A DNA stretch of 64,000 bases, taken from NCBI RefSeq assembly GCF_003589595.1, contig NW_020656077.1, forward strand, positions 5,830,598 through 5,894,597, read 5' to 3'. The first letter of the stretch is position 1; each line of letters starts with the position of its first letter. This document shows, in pieces, positions 9,746 to 20,780 of this stretch. Origin of the DNA: Hyposmocoma kahamanoa (lineage: Eukaryota; Arthropoda; Insecta; Lepidoptera; Cosmopterigidae). The notes under the pieces are model-generated. The model was given only the letters and a program-made list of their open reading frames with translations, was not told the DNA's origin and did not search any database. The position numbers and the translations under genes were made by a program.

Positions 9746-10827
9746 CGGTTTAGACTGCTCGAAGGAAGGGTTCAATTAAAACTGCATTAACTTCAAATTT
9801 CCTTTTTTTTCACGATACAGAACATAGTGTAGTTACTTAGATAAATACCATAGAATTATAAAAATCGTGTAATTAATTCACATTTGTATTGTTTGTTGTT
9901 ATATTCTGAATAACTTTGTAGTTTTAATTCAATTTAAAAATTACAAAATTATTTATCACTTGCCCCATTACACGCTATCGTCAAGTTTCACTATACCAAT
10001 GGAAATTGTCTCGTAGCTCTTATACTGTAATAAGTATATTATATATGATTTGTCTGTATACTGTATAATTTGTCTTAGCAATAAATTTATAAGTGATTTT
10101 GTTTCCTTTTTCATACAAAAATATTATTAATATTATATTGTTAACGGAAGTTCTGGAAGAATCCTGAAGATACTGCTACCGAGACATTTTTTATGGGAAT
10201 TGTGAGACTATACCTCACATTTTTGTATACACTAACTTTTGTGCGAATATAGATGATTTAGTCGGGTGTGTTGATTATTGAATCGCTCTCAATATTAAAG
10301 AATAATAGCTATAAAAAAGGTGTTTCAATTAATTCCTAGGTTCAAGCACCTGAGAAATTTCACTGCAGGTAAAATAAACTTATCTGCAGCGACATAGGGA
10401 ACGATTCATTATAACGCCACCCATTAATATAAAATGACAATCTTATAAACACTTGTCATAAAAAGATTCACAAATACATAGTTCTTCAGTCTCAGAATAT
10501 ATTAATTCAGTCATTCGGTGCCCAAAGTAATTCGGGCAAGAAGACTATAGTGGCTATATTTGTATTAATAAGAAGGTTTAATATATATGTATACGTATTC
10601 GAAAACAAGAGACTAAATTACAAAGACCTATCTATAAAATTGAGAAAATTTATAACTAACAATTTTACGATTTAAATATTCTAATCACATGTAAAGACTT
10701 TCTTCACTAATACATGATTTGGTTGGACAAACAGCATCAGCCGTTAGATGGCAATAAGGCCCGCCCAATGAAAGAACAGCACGGCAGGGTATTTGTAGGT
10801 GTACATTATAATAGTAACGTACCTTAA
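9746..10827. other. AT-rich intergenic DNA
   Basis: No gene, RNA or repeat family recognised, apart from the TTAA at 10824-10827 that flanks the next element. Confidence 0.4.
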
Positions 10828-11191
10828 CCTCCTAAGTCCCAGTAAATTACAATGGAAAAAACGCCCAATGTATCGTCAACAGCATATCATGCTATACACT
10901 TTTGCGCGAATAGCACCTCCACTGCAACGGAACGAGATTCGTCAATGTGTAGCTTGATGTATACTGCTATCTGTATATTAAAATGTACTAAATATAATTA
11001 CATGCTTCAAGTCATGAAATACTTATTTTTCTATATACATTTTGGAATATAAAATAGCGCCTAATTAAATGCGATATTTTTATTATACGTATAATATATA
11101 CTGGGCGTTTACGTGATCATGGAAATAATATTTTCTGGATGTGAATCATTGTACGTATTGCGTACATTTTGTTGTACACGGCCTTAGGAGG
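10828..11191. mobile_element. TTAA-flanked MITE (piggyBac-like)
   Basis: The element starts cctcctaag and ends cttaggagg (9-bp perfect terminal inverted repeats) and is flanked on both sides by TTAA (10824-10827, 11192-11195). TTAA target duplication is the hallmark of piggyBac transposons. A second inverted pair, around acgccca, lies inside the ends. It is 364 bp long with no transposase frame, so it is non-autonomous. Confidence 0.75.
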
Positions 11192-12075
11192 TTAATGTTA
11201 GGACATTGCAGTTGACAAAAGATCGTAGCTATATATCATCCTAAATGTATGGCTATAACCTCCTTAATACCTCGGCAGCCTTCGGGATGCTTCGGCAGGA
11301 TATTTTCCTTCTTGGAATATAGTTTTCTTCTTGTTCTTCAGCAAGACTACCACTTTTAAGTATACAACTGGTATTGAATCAGCTTGCAACGTTATGACTG
11401 ATTTGAAGACACACTAGAAGCGAGCACAATATCGCCACGGTATGCTTCGGCATGCCTAAACATACCGCGGCATAATCGACGTCAGTGTGCGCTTGCAGGT
11501 AGGATTGCCATAGGATCCCTTGTCATGCCGTTCAGGTAACGGGCGCAGGGTCCAACTAAACATGTACTGCCCAACAAAATGCCACAAGGTACAGTACTGA
11601 GTTAAACCCCAGGTAAACCCCAGGTTTAATAACTGTGTATTGGCTGTGTATTATATCGCTAAGGACACAAAGACAAAGATACTGAACTGAATGTCAAGTT
11701 TCACTAACGGGAGACGCACTTAAAAAAGAAGGAGATTATACAGCGCTCTCTGGATATGATTGCCACACACGACTTTCTGTTTTCTGTCAATTGTTAGTAG
11801 TGCGAGCAAAGCTTGTAGCCTCTCCATTTTGCTTTTGCAACCTGTTCGTTCAGTAAATTTGACCCTGTACTTAAATAATTAATAATAGATCATATTAAAA
11901 GCCGCATGATGCGAATGTAGCTTCATACCTGACGTTGTCTTTTCATTTGGATTTGTAGCATCTACTCTCGATCTCCGTCCGACACAATTACTGTCACTAG
12001 ATTTTAAAGCTGCAGAGCTGTTGAATTAACCGATACTATCTAAATTTTCTAAAAATTTCACTTTTTAATACCATT
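11192..12075. other. Unassigned intergenic DNA
   Basis: A few GC-richer patches (11270-11300, 11410-11560) but no gene. A - strand stretch at 11929-11990 has splice-like borders but no supporting neighbour. Confidence 0.3.
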
Positions 12076-12265
12076 TTATACTATTTCATACTCCGCAGCG
12101 TTGCAAGATTTTCCATTGTTTTTAATAACATGTGTAATCAAAATATTGAAAAAATACTTATTTTTATTTAATAAACCAGATGCTAAATAACGCAAGCAAG
12201 TTTTTTCTTCATCATGTAAAGTTGTCAAAGTTGAGATACTACCGGTTGCCAGTTCACAGTCGATA
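12076..12265. repeat. Partial copy of foldback family FB-4
   Basis: The right half (12160-12265: tttttatttaata...cttcatcatgtaaagttgtc...ttgccagttcaca) matches both arms of the element at 38085-38846. Only one arm is clear here. Confidence 0.6.
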
Positions 12266-13216
12266 CATGAAATCATGTGCATACACTATTGTAGATATGC
12301 TATTGTGAATTTTCATCTGGTTTTGCTACAATGCTTTGTTGTTGCGTAGTACGAAGAGTTGCTATAATAAACACGAACGGCTTCACGAGAGGCTACACGC
12401 TACCAGTAGGAACAGATCTTGTCAAATCCAAAATGTTTTACTACAGTTACTAATAGCTCCGTGTGTCAGTTTATACTGGAAATGTATAGCTGTGGCCGTG
12501 CGTTCCAACATTTGTGCAGTTGTTTGCCTACGAGGATCAACAGATAAAATCGTATTATATAATCTCAAAATGCTTAGTCGCTGCGCTTACCATGATGATT
12601 TCAACTAACATATTAACTTTACACATTATTATGTTTAGTTTTTCTCATCACTTTATCTTTGTAATTGGTAAGTAAATATTGCTCACCATAGAAATGCTCT
12701 CTACGTTAACTATCAAACAGAATAGACAACGTTAAAAATGCACATTAACAAACACGCAAACAGGATAAAAAATCCTTTTTTAAGGAGTGCCTTGATATTA
12801 GTAACGACTACCTTAGTGATAATCTTTTATAAAAAGATAGACAAGTTTCTTTTACTCTGATATGGTGCCCTTTGACATCAAGGTTCGTTAAAAGATGAGT
12901 TCAAACCGCGTAATTAACCTTTCGGAATGCGTATGAATTTGTGCACAAGCACTAGCAATTTAAAGAGTGAATTGTAGTGTGGATAGATATAGGAAAAAAG
13001 GGTAGTGTGTGTACCCAATTATTATAACGAGTAACAGGTTGCATGAAAAATGAAAGAGGATGATGCTATTTAATTAACCGTATAATATTTGTGATATCTT
13101 GAAATGAAAATTGTTGGTTGACAAATACAACCAATGATGAAAAGTGGCCAGTTTTTCCAAGTCATTTAGTGCAGTTATCTTATAAGAAAGACATACATAC
13201 ATATGTAGGATTTGTA
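12266..13216. other. AT-rich intergenic DNA
   Basis: No recognisable gene or repeat. Confidence 0.4.
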
Positions 13217-13217
13217 G

Positions 13218-13249
<32 letters not shown>

Positions 13250-13277
13250 GTATATAATATATATACATATATACATT
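13217..13277. repeat. (GT)n-(TA)n microsatellite
   Basis: A GT run passes directly into TA repeats, then degenerate TA sequence. Confidence 0.9.
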
Positions 13278-13280
13278 CAT

Positions 13281-13399
13281 CATAGGACTTGTAAACTTAT
13301 GTCTCAGGGTCAGGATGGCTTTGCAACTGTTACGGACAGGTGCTATACCAGGCGCACGACTAGTTCGTCCCGATCCCAATAGGTATCGTTAAAAAAATC
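13281..13399 (+). repeat. REP-1 copy with internal deletion
   Basis: Goes from ggacttgtaaacttatgtct straight to tttgcaactgttacggacag, skipping about 60 bases of the family, and ends with caggcgcacgactagttcgt and an A-run at 13391-13397. Confidence 0.75.
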
Positions 13400-13429
13400 T
13401 ATTGTGCTGTGTCCTTAATGGGGCAATAA

Positions 13430-13910
13430 GCTTTGTGAGACAGCGCTACATGAAGTGTATATCACCATCCCGCTTTTTTGTCGTTACGAACCTATACCGA
13501 ACTCTAATAAGAGTTCATGGTAAGGCCCCTGTTCAGAATTAAAAAATAAATTGGGACTTTAATATTAATCCACAAGACTTCTTCAATTTTTATTACTGTG
13601 TACGTACATTTTCGGATTTTTATTGTCACTTTTGTTGGTGGAATTTCAAATTCATAACTACAACACTTTTCAAACACCTGTTAATATATTTTTTAAAATA
13701 TTCAATGCATCAACTCTTTCTGACCGCTACCCAGCTTTTAAGGCAAAGAAGTAGTCTAACTACCTAATGGTCTAGTGATGGTTGCACATTCAAGATGAGC
13801 TCTGAACTGCCATTCCATTGACACTCTATTGAGACTTAACTGCCATTGCAACAGGATTTTAGCAGAATGACAAATATTATCATATTTGCAATATGATCTT
13901 AGTGGAGTGG
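13430..13910 (+). repeat. REP-2 copy 1
   Basis: Shares two blocks with 16600-16962 in the same order: 13491-13535 (aagagttcatggtaaggccc) and 13807-13905 (gccatt...gacattctatt-like, then agaatgacaaatattatcat). The spacer differs in length (about 270 against 195 bases). Unclassified. Confidence 0.65.
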
Positions 13911-15749
13911 AGGAGTGGAGTGCTCAATGGAGTTATAAGGACCAGAGACTTGGAGCTTTGATAATGATGGTATTTCGGCTGTAATCCGAACGATTAGTTT
14001 TGTGTTTTACAAATGTAAGTGCGCATTTGATCTGTTGGAAAGTGACGATGAAGTTGACGATGGATATATTTTATATTATTATAGGATATATATTAGATAC
14101 TAGAGCTACCATTTCATAAAAGTAGCTTGACTACCTTTTTTAGCCAATATTCGTATGATGCAGATATATTTAAAATCTATTTATTTATCATCACTCTTAT
14201 TGCGAAAACGAAGACACGTAGTGTAGATATTACATCCGACAAGTTACAAATTTCGACGTTAAATTAGTAGTTTAGTTAGTAGACGTTTAATTAGTTCATG
14301 CGCTTGAGACTATCATTGCAGATGTCACACCACTTATAATTATTTTTTTTTCTGCAATATTACTCTAAATGGTACTAAAGTACGCAATTATTATATATTT
14401 GGATGATATTTTCATGTGTATATGATGAGATGAGATGATAAATGAATTTGGCTAATTTTAAATCCCTCATTATCTTCAGTTCAGTAACAGCCGGATAACT
14501 GTGTGTCGTTAACTCGTTCGTCGATAAATTTTCAGTTTTTTTAACACTAAAACTCATGAAACAATGTCATTCAAGACAGATTGTACCAGAATTAAGAACA
14601 TTCTTTTGCAGTGACCACATGACCTATCTGGATATATCTGGGCCCTATACAATTTTCTGTGTTCTTGGCAATTTAAGAGTAAACGAAACAAAAGACACCG
14701 CCAAACAATCGCGACTCAAACAAGGTAACTTTACAGACGTTTACAGTATAGTTGTTTTTACCAGTATGTACAACGTAACTTAATAACTAAAAATATATTT
14801 TAATAAATACCATTATAAAGGGTCTTGCTTTTGAAGTGGAACAATATTCAAACTGATAATAATGACTGAAGATATGTGAAAAGAAACAAATCAAGCGATG
14901 TTCCGTTGAACTATCTTCTACTGATTAGATTACAAGCACGCATCACTCTGTTTTCTATTCTCCGCTTCGTAGACGTATAAAGAATAATACGTCCATCATC
15001 TTCAGCCTTTTTGTGTTCGGTATTATAGGTACGCCTCGGCAAAATGTTTAAATCTAGGACTATTGCAAGGTGTCCGTGCTTCTCGTAGTTATTTCCAACC
15101 ACACAGCAGTCTTCCTGTTCAGCTACTTTAATGTAGCCATTCACATGCAGATGTCGATATGGATAACACATCTTGGTACTGCATGAATACGCTTAATCTT
15201 TTTATTTTCACAAAGGTGCAGTTAGAACATTGTACACTGTATAGGTGTTATTTGAAATCTTCAGTGAGATATTTGTCTCGTAAGTTTTTCGAACACGATG
15301 TTTCTTAGAATCGTGTTTTAAATTTCACTACGATTTCTCAGGCATTATAAAGTAAGACCCTCTTAAATCTTATTTAGATCTACAAACACGCATCACTCTG
15401 TTTTGTCACTAGAGTCCTTATTTTCCGGCTGGCATCAATACACCTGAAAAACAGGAAAAAATAATAAATTAATATACAATACCGCCTTTTGTTGTATGGG
15501 TACTTATATATAAAGGAAAATGCCAGACACACAATGTTTATAATTATTATTATTAAAAAAAATACTTTAATATTGAAATTTGCGTAATTAAGCTTGAAAC
15601 ACGTACTGGAATAAAGTAATAACTTAATATAAAATAGAAAGTAATCATTCTTTATAACAAAGTATATGTCAATGTTAATGACCCTTCCCATGTGTGTCTA
15701 TTTAGAGGAACTCTAATTGATGCTGTCAGCGCAAAACTGGTGTAAGTGT
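13911..15749. other. Intergenic DNA with one protein-like - strand frame
   Basis: Mostly AT-rich. The - strand frame 14911-15171 (86 codons, with RRTYNTEHKKAEDDGRI) has a more protein-like composition than chance frames nearby, but I cannot assign it. Its 3' end has a near-copy at 15382-15404. Not annotated as a gene. Confidence 0.3.
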
Positions 15750-16300
15750 AATGCCATGAAATTGCATTTGGAGGCCTTACTTTCTCAAACTCGTATCTAA
15801 TAAAGAGTAATTAATCAGGAAATGGCAAAATCTTTCTATTTATTTTAAATTTCTTATCAAGGGTGTTAACTTGGATGCATGGCTTTAATAATAGGTAAAA
15901 GCCTGTCAGTGAATTTGTATATCGACCCCTCCTACGTTAAGGGTCGTATGTCGAAATTGCCAAGTTTACAGGGGAGTACTTTAAAGTTCTGAATTCACTC
16001 GTTAATCACATAGAGTGATCATCTAATAGATCATCTAACCGATATCTAGAATTTTATAATGTTCTATGTGATTAACGAGCTTTGCCGAATAAAACTGAGA
16101 AATGCTAAAGTCACGTATTATGCTTATTTCAGTGAATTCAGAAGTTTAAAACGCTCCCCTGTAAACTTGGCAACTTCGACATACGATACTTTACGTAGGA
16201 GGGGTCGATATACTTACAATCCATTTTTTGCATTTCAGTAACTTTGAACTTTAAGATACGAGTTTCAGAAAGTAAGGCGACGATTTGCGTTGCCAGCCTT
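15750..16300. repeat. Foldback element FB-3
   Basis: Long inverted arms. 15925-16017 (tatatcgacccctcctacgt, then gccaagtttacaggggag, then gaattcact) is mirrored at 16120-16217, and the outer block 15775-15806 (cttactttctcaaactcgta) at 16250-16276. The arms also share cgttaatcacatag next to the centre. Arms differ by indels, so the element is old. Class unknown. Confidence 0.75.
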
Positions 16301-16394
16301 TGAGAGCACGAGGGCACTGTTGACTCGTTTTTTGGAGAACCTCACAGTGCAAAGGAGCAATCGTGCAGGAACGACCTTTCAACGAAGGAACGAA

Positions 16395-16439
16395 CTTGAT
16401 GCCTGGCACTCTAAGAGCATTAGAGTGCCAGGCATCAAG
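16395..16439. repeat. Perfect 20-bp hairpin
   Basis: Arms 16395-16414 and 16420-16439 (cttgatgcctggcactctaa and its exact complement) with a 5-base loop. It lies in a sequence open in both orientations (- strand frame 16251-16502). It continues outward from the FB-3 arm. Confidence 0.85.
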
Positions 16440-16599
16440 GATGTGGGGATGAGTTCTATTTCTTTGGCTGGAGGTGCGATGGTGGAAACGTGCCAGTTGC
16501 ACCAGTTCGGAAAGTTCCCCTGAGCTCCAAGGCTGCTAATTTTAAATGGTAGGATTTTGTACGTTTGGTATTCTGCTGAAAGTTAAGAGTCAGTGGCTA

Positions 16600-16962
16600 G
16601 CCCTTGAGCTACTATTCAAGTGCCATTGCAAGTTTTTTATTTTAGGTGCAACCTATACTGAACTGTAATAAGAGTTCATGGTAAGGCCCCTGTTCTTCAA
16701 TGGCGAGTCGATAATGGTACGTGGACGGCGTAATCCACTAATTATATCATATAAAGAAAATATATTTAATTCGATGACTAAATTGCTCTTTAAACGAGAT
16801 AAAAATGGAGATTATGCTTATTTCCATGGTAGTTTTAGTAAGGCAACGTCATCATTAGTCATTTATTTAATGATTGAATGAATGCCATTACTGCCATACC
16901 ACTGACATTCTATTAAAACTCAACCGCCATTGCATTTTAGTAGAATAACAAATATTATCATA
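16600..16962 (+). repeat. REP-2 copy 2
   Basis: Holds the shared blocks at 16652-16695 and 16890-16962. A 67-codon frame inside (16678-16881) is not conserved in copy 1 and is not a gene. Confidence 0.65.
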
Positions 16963-16972
16963 ATCGAAATAT

Positions 16973-17107
16973 ATTTTTTTTTACTCGGGACGACCAAGTA
17001 GCGACACGCTTATCCATAACCGTTGCAGTTACAGTCTGAGTGGCACGGCAATTCTTATGGATAGGCGTGCAGCTTACCACCAACCTCGTCACTTGATATA
17101 ATAAAAA
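16973..17107. repeat. REP-1 3' ends joined head to head
   Basis: 16973-17035 is the 3' end of REP-1 on the - strand (T-run, then gcgacacgcttatccataac). It is joined to the same 3' end on the + strand at 17036-17107 (ggataggcgtgcagcttacc, then A-rich). The result is a near palindrome. Confidence 0.75.
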
Positions 17108-17555
17108 ACAAAGAACACACACAGTGCCAACTTCTCTATGCAGGCCAAGGAACTCCAAACAGTCTGAGTTTCGGATTGTCGACTACAGTCTACACGAACA
17201 GCCCGACGTTGTATGAAGTTAATAGATAAAACTAGTATTTGGGAGCACCAATCTAGAGACGTGACCAATACTCGCTATAAAGCAGGTGACCCGGTGTAAA
17301 ATATTGCTCCTCTCTACAGAGCCCTACAAGGTTTTTTGAAGCCAGTTTGAAATAAAAATGAAATGGAAAGAGGATGACGAAAACCGCGCAGTTCATTGCA
17401 CGTCTCCGTGATATATTCTGCAGAATAAACTATTGGCATCTGATTCTGGTGCACTTAATGTTTTTGAATTACGCCATATTTTGGTAAACATATTTAGATG
17501 TTTGGTAAACGGGCCTTATTCAAAAATGTGGACTAGATAGTTATGGACGTGTAAC
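17108..17555. other. Unassigned DNA; probably intron of the - strand gene
   Basis: No exon or known repeat recognised. It follows the donor site at 17554-17555 (gt on the - strand). Confidence 0.4.
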
Positions 17556-19707
17556 CTTAACACCGTAAGCCATCTCGTAGCCGCCCTTGCTCTGCATCTG
17601 GTTCTGGATGGAGTGCAGCAACGACGACGGCATGTCGATGTCAGTTGAACCTGGAACGTACAATATGTACATATTAATGTTTACCAGTTGTATATTCTAA
17701 TCTGTTTGGTTCGTAATCTTTTTGGTTCTCATAGTCTTTTTTATTCGTTTTTTTTTTAGTTTTCTTTTTTTTTTTTGAAAAAGTTGTGTACAATCGATGA
17801 ATCGATGATACATTCAAATTCTAAATTTAAATGTACTCCTTTTTGACGCCTTTTAAATGATTTATCATTGTTCATCTTTTGTGACTCGTGTATATAGTGT
17901 ACATTGTTTTCTCAGTTTCTGTTTAACGTTTGTGAAATATTGCAAGTATATTTTCTGTTGTTTCGATCACTCGTCGTTAGCAGCCGAACCTTATTTATAC
18001 AGACCATCACAATGAATATTAATATTAATATAACCTTAGAGTCATTTAATTAAACAGTAAGGAAGGAACAATAAATATTAAAAATTAAACTATATCATTT
18101 TTATTACGTGAATGGCACGTACAGGTGATATTACAAATGAAAGCATATAAGTGTTGTACCTTCTATTATTTGTTCCATTGAAAAGGTATGGCACAGGCGC
18201 CAAGGAGCCCAAGAATTCGCAATAAATAAAACCATGAATCAGCACTTACGCACAATACTCGCATGGCATTTAAAAACATTTTATTGATATAAAACAATTA
18301 TTTTAATATTTTTTCGTTAATTTTCATATTTTTTAAAATATTTTTTTAATGGTAACTCTAAGGCGCTACAGTACCAAAATCGCTAAAGACTCACGGCGCT
18401 TTTGTTATAGATAAGATATTAAAAGATATCATGTTAGTAAGACATCGTGATATTCAATACACTTATTAAGTAGTCTTTAACTGTCTCAGTGGCCGGATGG
18501 TTACCATGCCCACCTCGATTCCCGGGCCGGGAGAAATATTTGTATGGCCCTCATTTATTTCCTTTCCCTAATGCGGGGATATGAGCGTGTGCGTTGTTGT
18601 TGTTGTATATTTAAATAAAATTAAAAATATAAGAAAAACGGTCTACTCCTCATATATACCGAAAATGTTGTATATATCGAGTGGCGATAACAGCGGCCTT
18701 GACGTGATCGCTGGTGGCAATCAACAGTCTTTATTCGAGTGTTACTCAAACACTGTGTGACTCATGTTATTTTATTTTGAAATTGTTTCAATTCACACCC
18801 GCTACTGATTGCTATGTAAAGTCAACGGCACTCAGAACTGTACACTTTGGACTTTAGGTCGCTCCTATCGTATCTGCTGAATGCATAAAGTAACGTGATG
18901 CAAGGCGAATTACTGAAGCAATTGTATATAGATGTAGTTACGTCTTTATATACCCATATATCGTAAATAGCTGTTGTACGAAAAGTGAGCGGTAACCTTC
19001 ACATTGCAAGTCTATTTATTAGAATTCACTGTAACAATTTAAGAAGTGAATGCAATGCACTTGAGCTACAATAATAAGGAAAAATCGCTTTTTGTTCCTT
19101 GTAAGGTTGCCCAAACGTTTTCTTCTCCCGAGAATTTACGTAATATTTAATTTTTAATTTAATGAGAAAATGATGAAGAGCTAGTTTGGCATCTTCCTGT
19201 GAATGTCGTATTAAGTGACTAAGGAATCTAGGTTAGACAGACAGACAGTTATAAGTTAGTTAGTAATGTACACACGGTATCATAGGTACCTACTTATCTG
19301 TCGTGTAGTAAACCCGGTTCTTTATTAACATCGCTCGTCAAACCAAGTTTGTTTTAATGTAAGTATTAGAAAGTGAAGGTCATCAAAGTTGCAAGTGATA
19401 TGAGTTGCAGAATTTTATAATAAATAATCTGTGAGGAATTCAAGGCTGAGGTCGCGGCGATGTTAAGAGGAGGCCACATACGAGCGTCTTCAATAGCAGT
19501 CACACACTCACAGACAATACATGGATAAACATTGGTAGTTATAAGTGGAAGTTGGTTTTTCGCGTCGTGCGTCGTAGTAGTATGATGATGCCATAGGCAC
19601 TTTGCCGATGACACCATTACGAAAAAAGCACATAAAAACATCAGTAACGCCGCCGCCGTGGAGATGATATCATAATCAAAGTACGAGTTTAGCATCGCGT
19701 GCTGCAT
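17556..19707 (-). CDS. Two 5' exons of an unidentified membrane-anchored protein
   Basis: Read on the - strand. Exon 1 is 19707-19512: ATG at 19707, 65 codons plus one base, donor GTGAGT. Exon 2 is 17650-17556: acceptor ccag, 95 bp, donor gttac. One base plus two restores a Cys codon, so the frame is continuous: 97 residues. Residues 16-39 (TAAALLMFLCAFFVMV and flanks) form a single strongly hydrophobic segment near the N-terminus, so a signal-anchor or signal peptide is likely. His/Thr-rich sequence follows, then exon 2 with DIDMPSSLLHSIQNQMQ and KGGYEMAYGVK. Exon 2 has mostly G or C at third positions inside AT-rich DNA, the best sign it is real; exon 1 and the join are inferred. I do not recognise the family. 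Further exons must lie to the left on the - strand, in or beyond the window. The intron (17651-19511) contains a SINE-A. Confidence 0.5.
18478..18612 (+). repeat. SINE-A copy, internally deleted
   Basis: Has the head ctgtctcagtggccgg and cccgggccgggagaaatatt but lacks the middle of the body. It ends near taatgcggggatatg and a (GTT)n run at 18591-18605. Located in the intron of the - strand gene. Confidence 0.75.
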
Positions 19708-19819
19708 GAATTCGGTTGCCTTGCCTGGGGCCCTACATCCGCAGTTTCGGCTGTTTTCCCTCTATGGATGACCTACAGATTCTAATTTCGATCAGGACCT
19801 CGAATCGATCTACTATTCT

Positions 19820-20780
19820 TTGTTAAGGACCTTTGCGAACTAGTATTGTTTGCTGACGATACATCATTGATTTTTAAAACAGACAGACACGACATTAACT
19901 ATGATAATATTAACGATACTCTTTCAAAGGTAGTTTATTGGTTTAATGTTTATATAGAAATAAATGGAGAAAAGTTAGACCTTGTTAATAAAGCTGTCTT
20001 GTTGGGTGTGACCATAGTAAACTTCTATGGTTTCCACATATATTTTCTTTAGCCAGCAGATTAAGCTCTGCTACATACGCAGTCCGTAGAATACGTGAGC
20101 TTACCGATATTGCTACTGCTAGACTAGTTTACTTTAGTTACTTCCATAGTATAATGTCCTATGGGATTCTCATGTGGGGTAAAGCGGCAGATATACAAAC
20201 GATATTTGTGTTGCAAAAACGAGCGATTCGTTCTGTGGACCGTTCTCGGGTTTGTCTCAGAGAAAAGTTTAAGGAGACTGGTATCATGACTGTGCCATCG
20301 CAGTACATTTACTAAAATATTTTGTATGCCCGTAAAAATATACATAATTTCATTAAGAAAGAAATTATCCATAATATTAAACTCATGGTCCACGATTTCT
20401 TAAACGATTCTTTTGTGGGGAACTGTATACGTTTTTACAATAAGATTGCGGATAATATATTAAGATTATCATTTCCTAAGTTTAAAACTTACATTAAAAG
20501 TATTTTAATTGAAAAGTCATATTACAAAATTGAAGAGTATGTTTTAGATAAAGAAGTATGGAAAGACAAGAAGAGTCTAGATTCCACACAATTATGATTT
20601 AAAGTGTATTTCATAACATTTAGTTAATTGAAAAGAGCAATCCCTAGAATTTCTTGCTCGTTCTTCTCAGGGAGGTCAGCGTAGTTAACGAGCAGTAGCT
20701 TAAAAATGACGTTTCAAGTGAAAAAATTTTACTTGGAATAAATGATTATTTGACGTTAACTTTGACTTTGACTTTGGGCG
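19820..20780 (+). mobile_element. Broken LINE: RT palm fragment, C-terminal region and 3' UTR
   Basis: 19820-19860 reads VKDLCELVLFADDTSLIF, with the FADD box of the reverse-transcriptase active site. After an internal deletion and frameshift near 20030, the other frames give SRLSSATYAVRRIREL, then SYGILMWGKAADIQ and LQKRAIRSV, the usual region after the RT domain. A stop at about 20314 and restart at 20322 continue to 20597. The 3' UTR (gagcaatccctagaatttct...cttctcagggaggtc) ends in a short (TTTGAC)n tail at 20754-20776. Several disablements: a dead jockey-like copy. Confidence 0.85.

Noticed and set aside
11929..11990. Possible - strand exon of 62 bp with a gtatga donor
   Set aside because: Its required phase does not follow exon 17556-17650, and the acceptor has no pyrimidine tract.
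16251..16523. Opposed 77-83-codon frames around the 20-bp hairpin
   Set aside because: The hairpin makes both strands read alike, and the region continues from a foldback arm. Kept only as a repeat.
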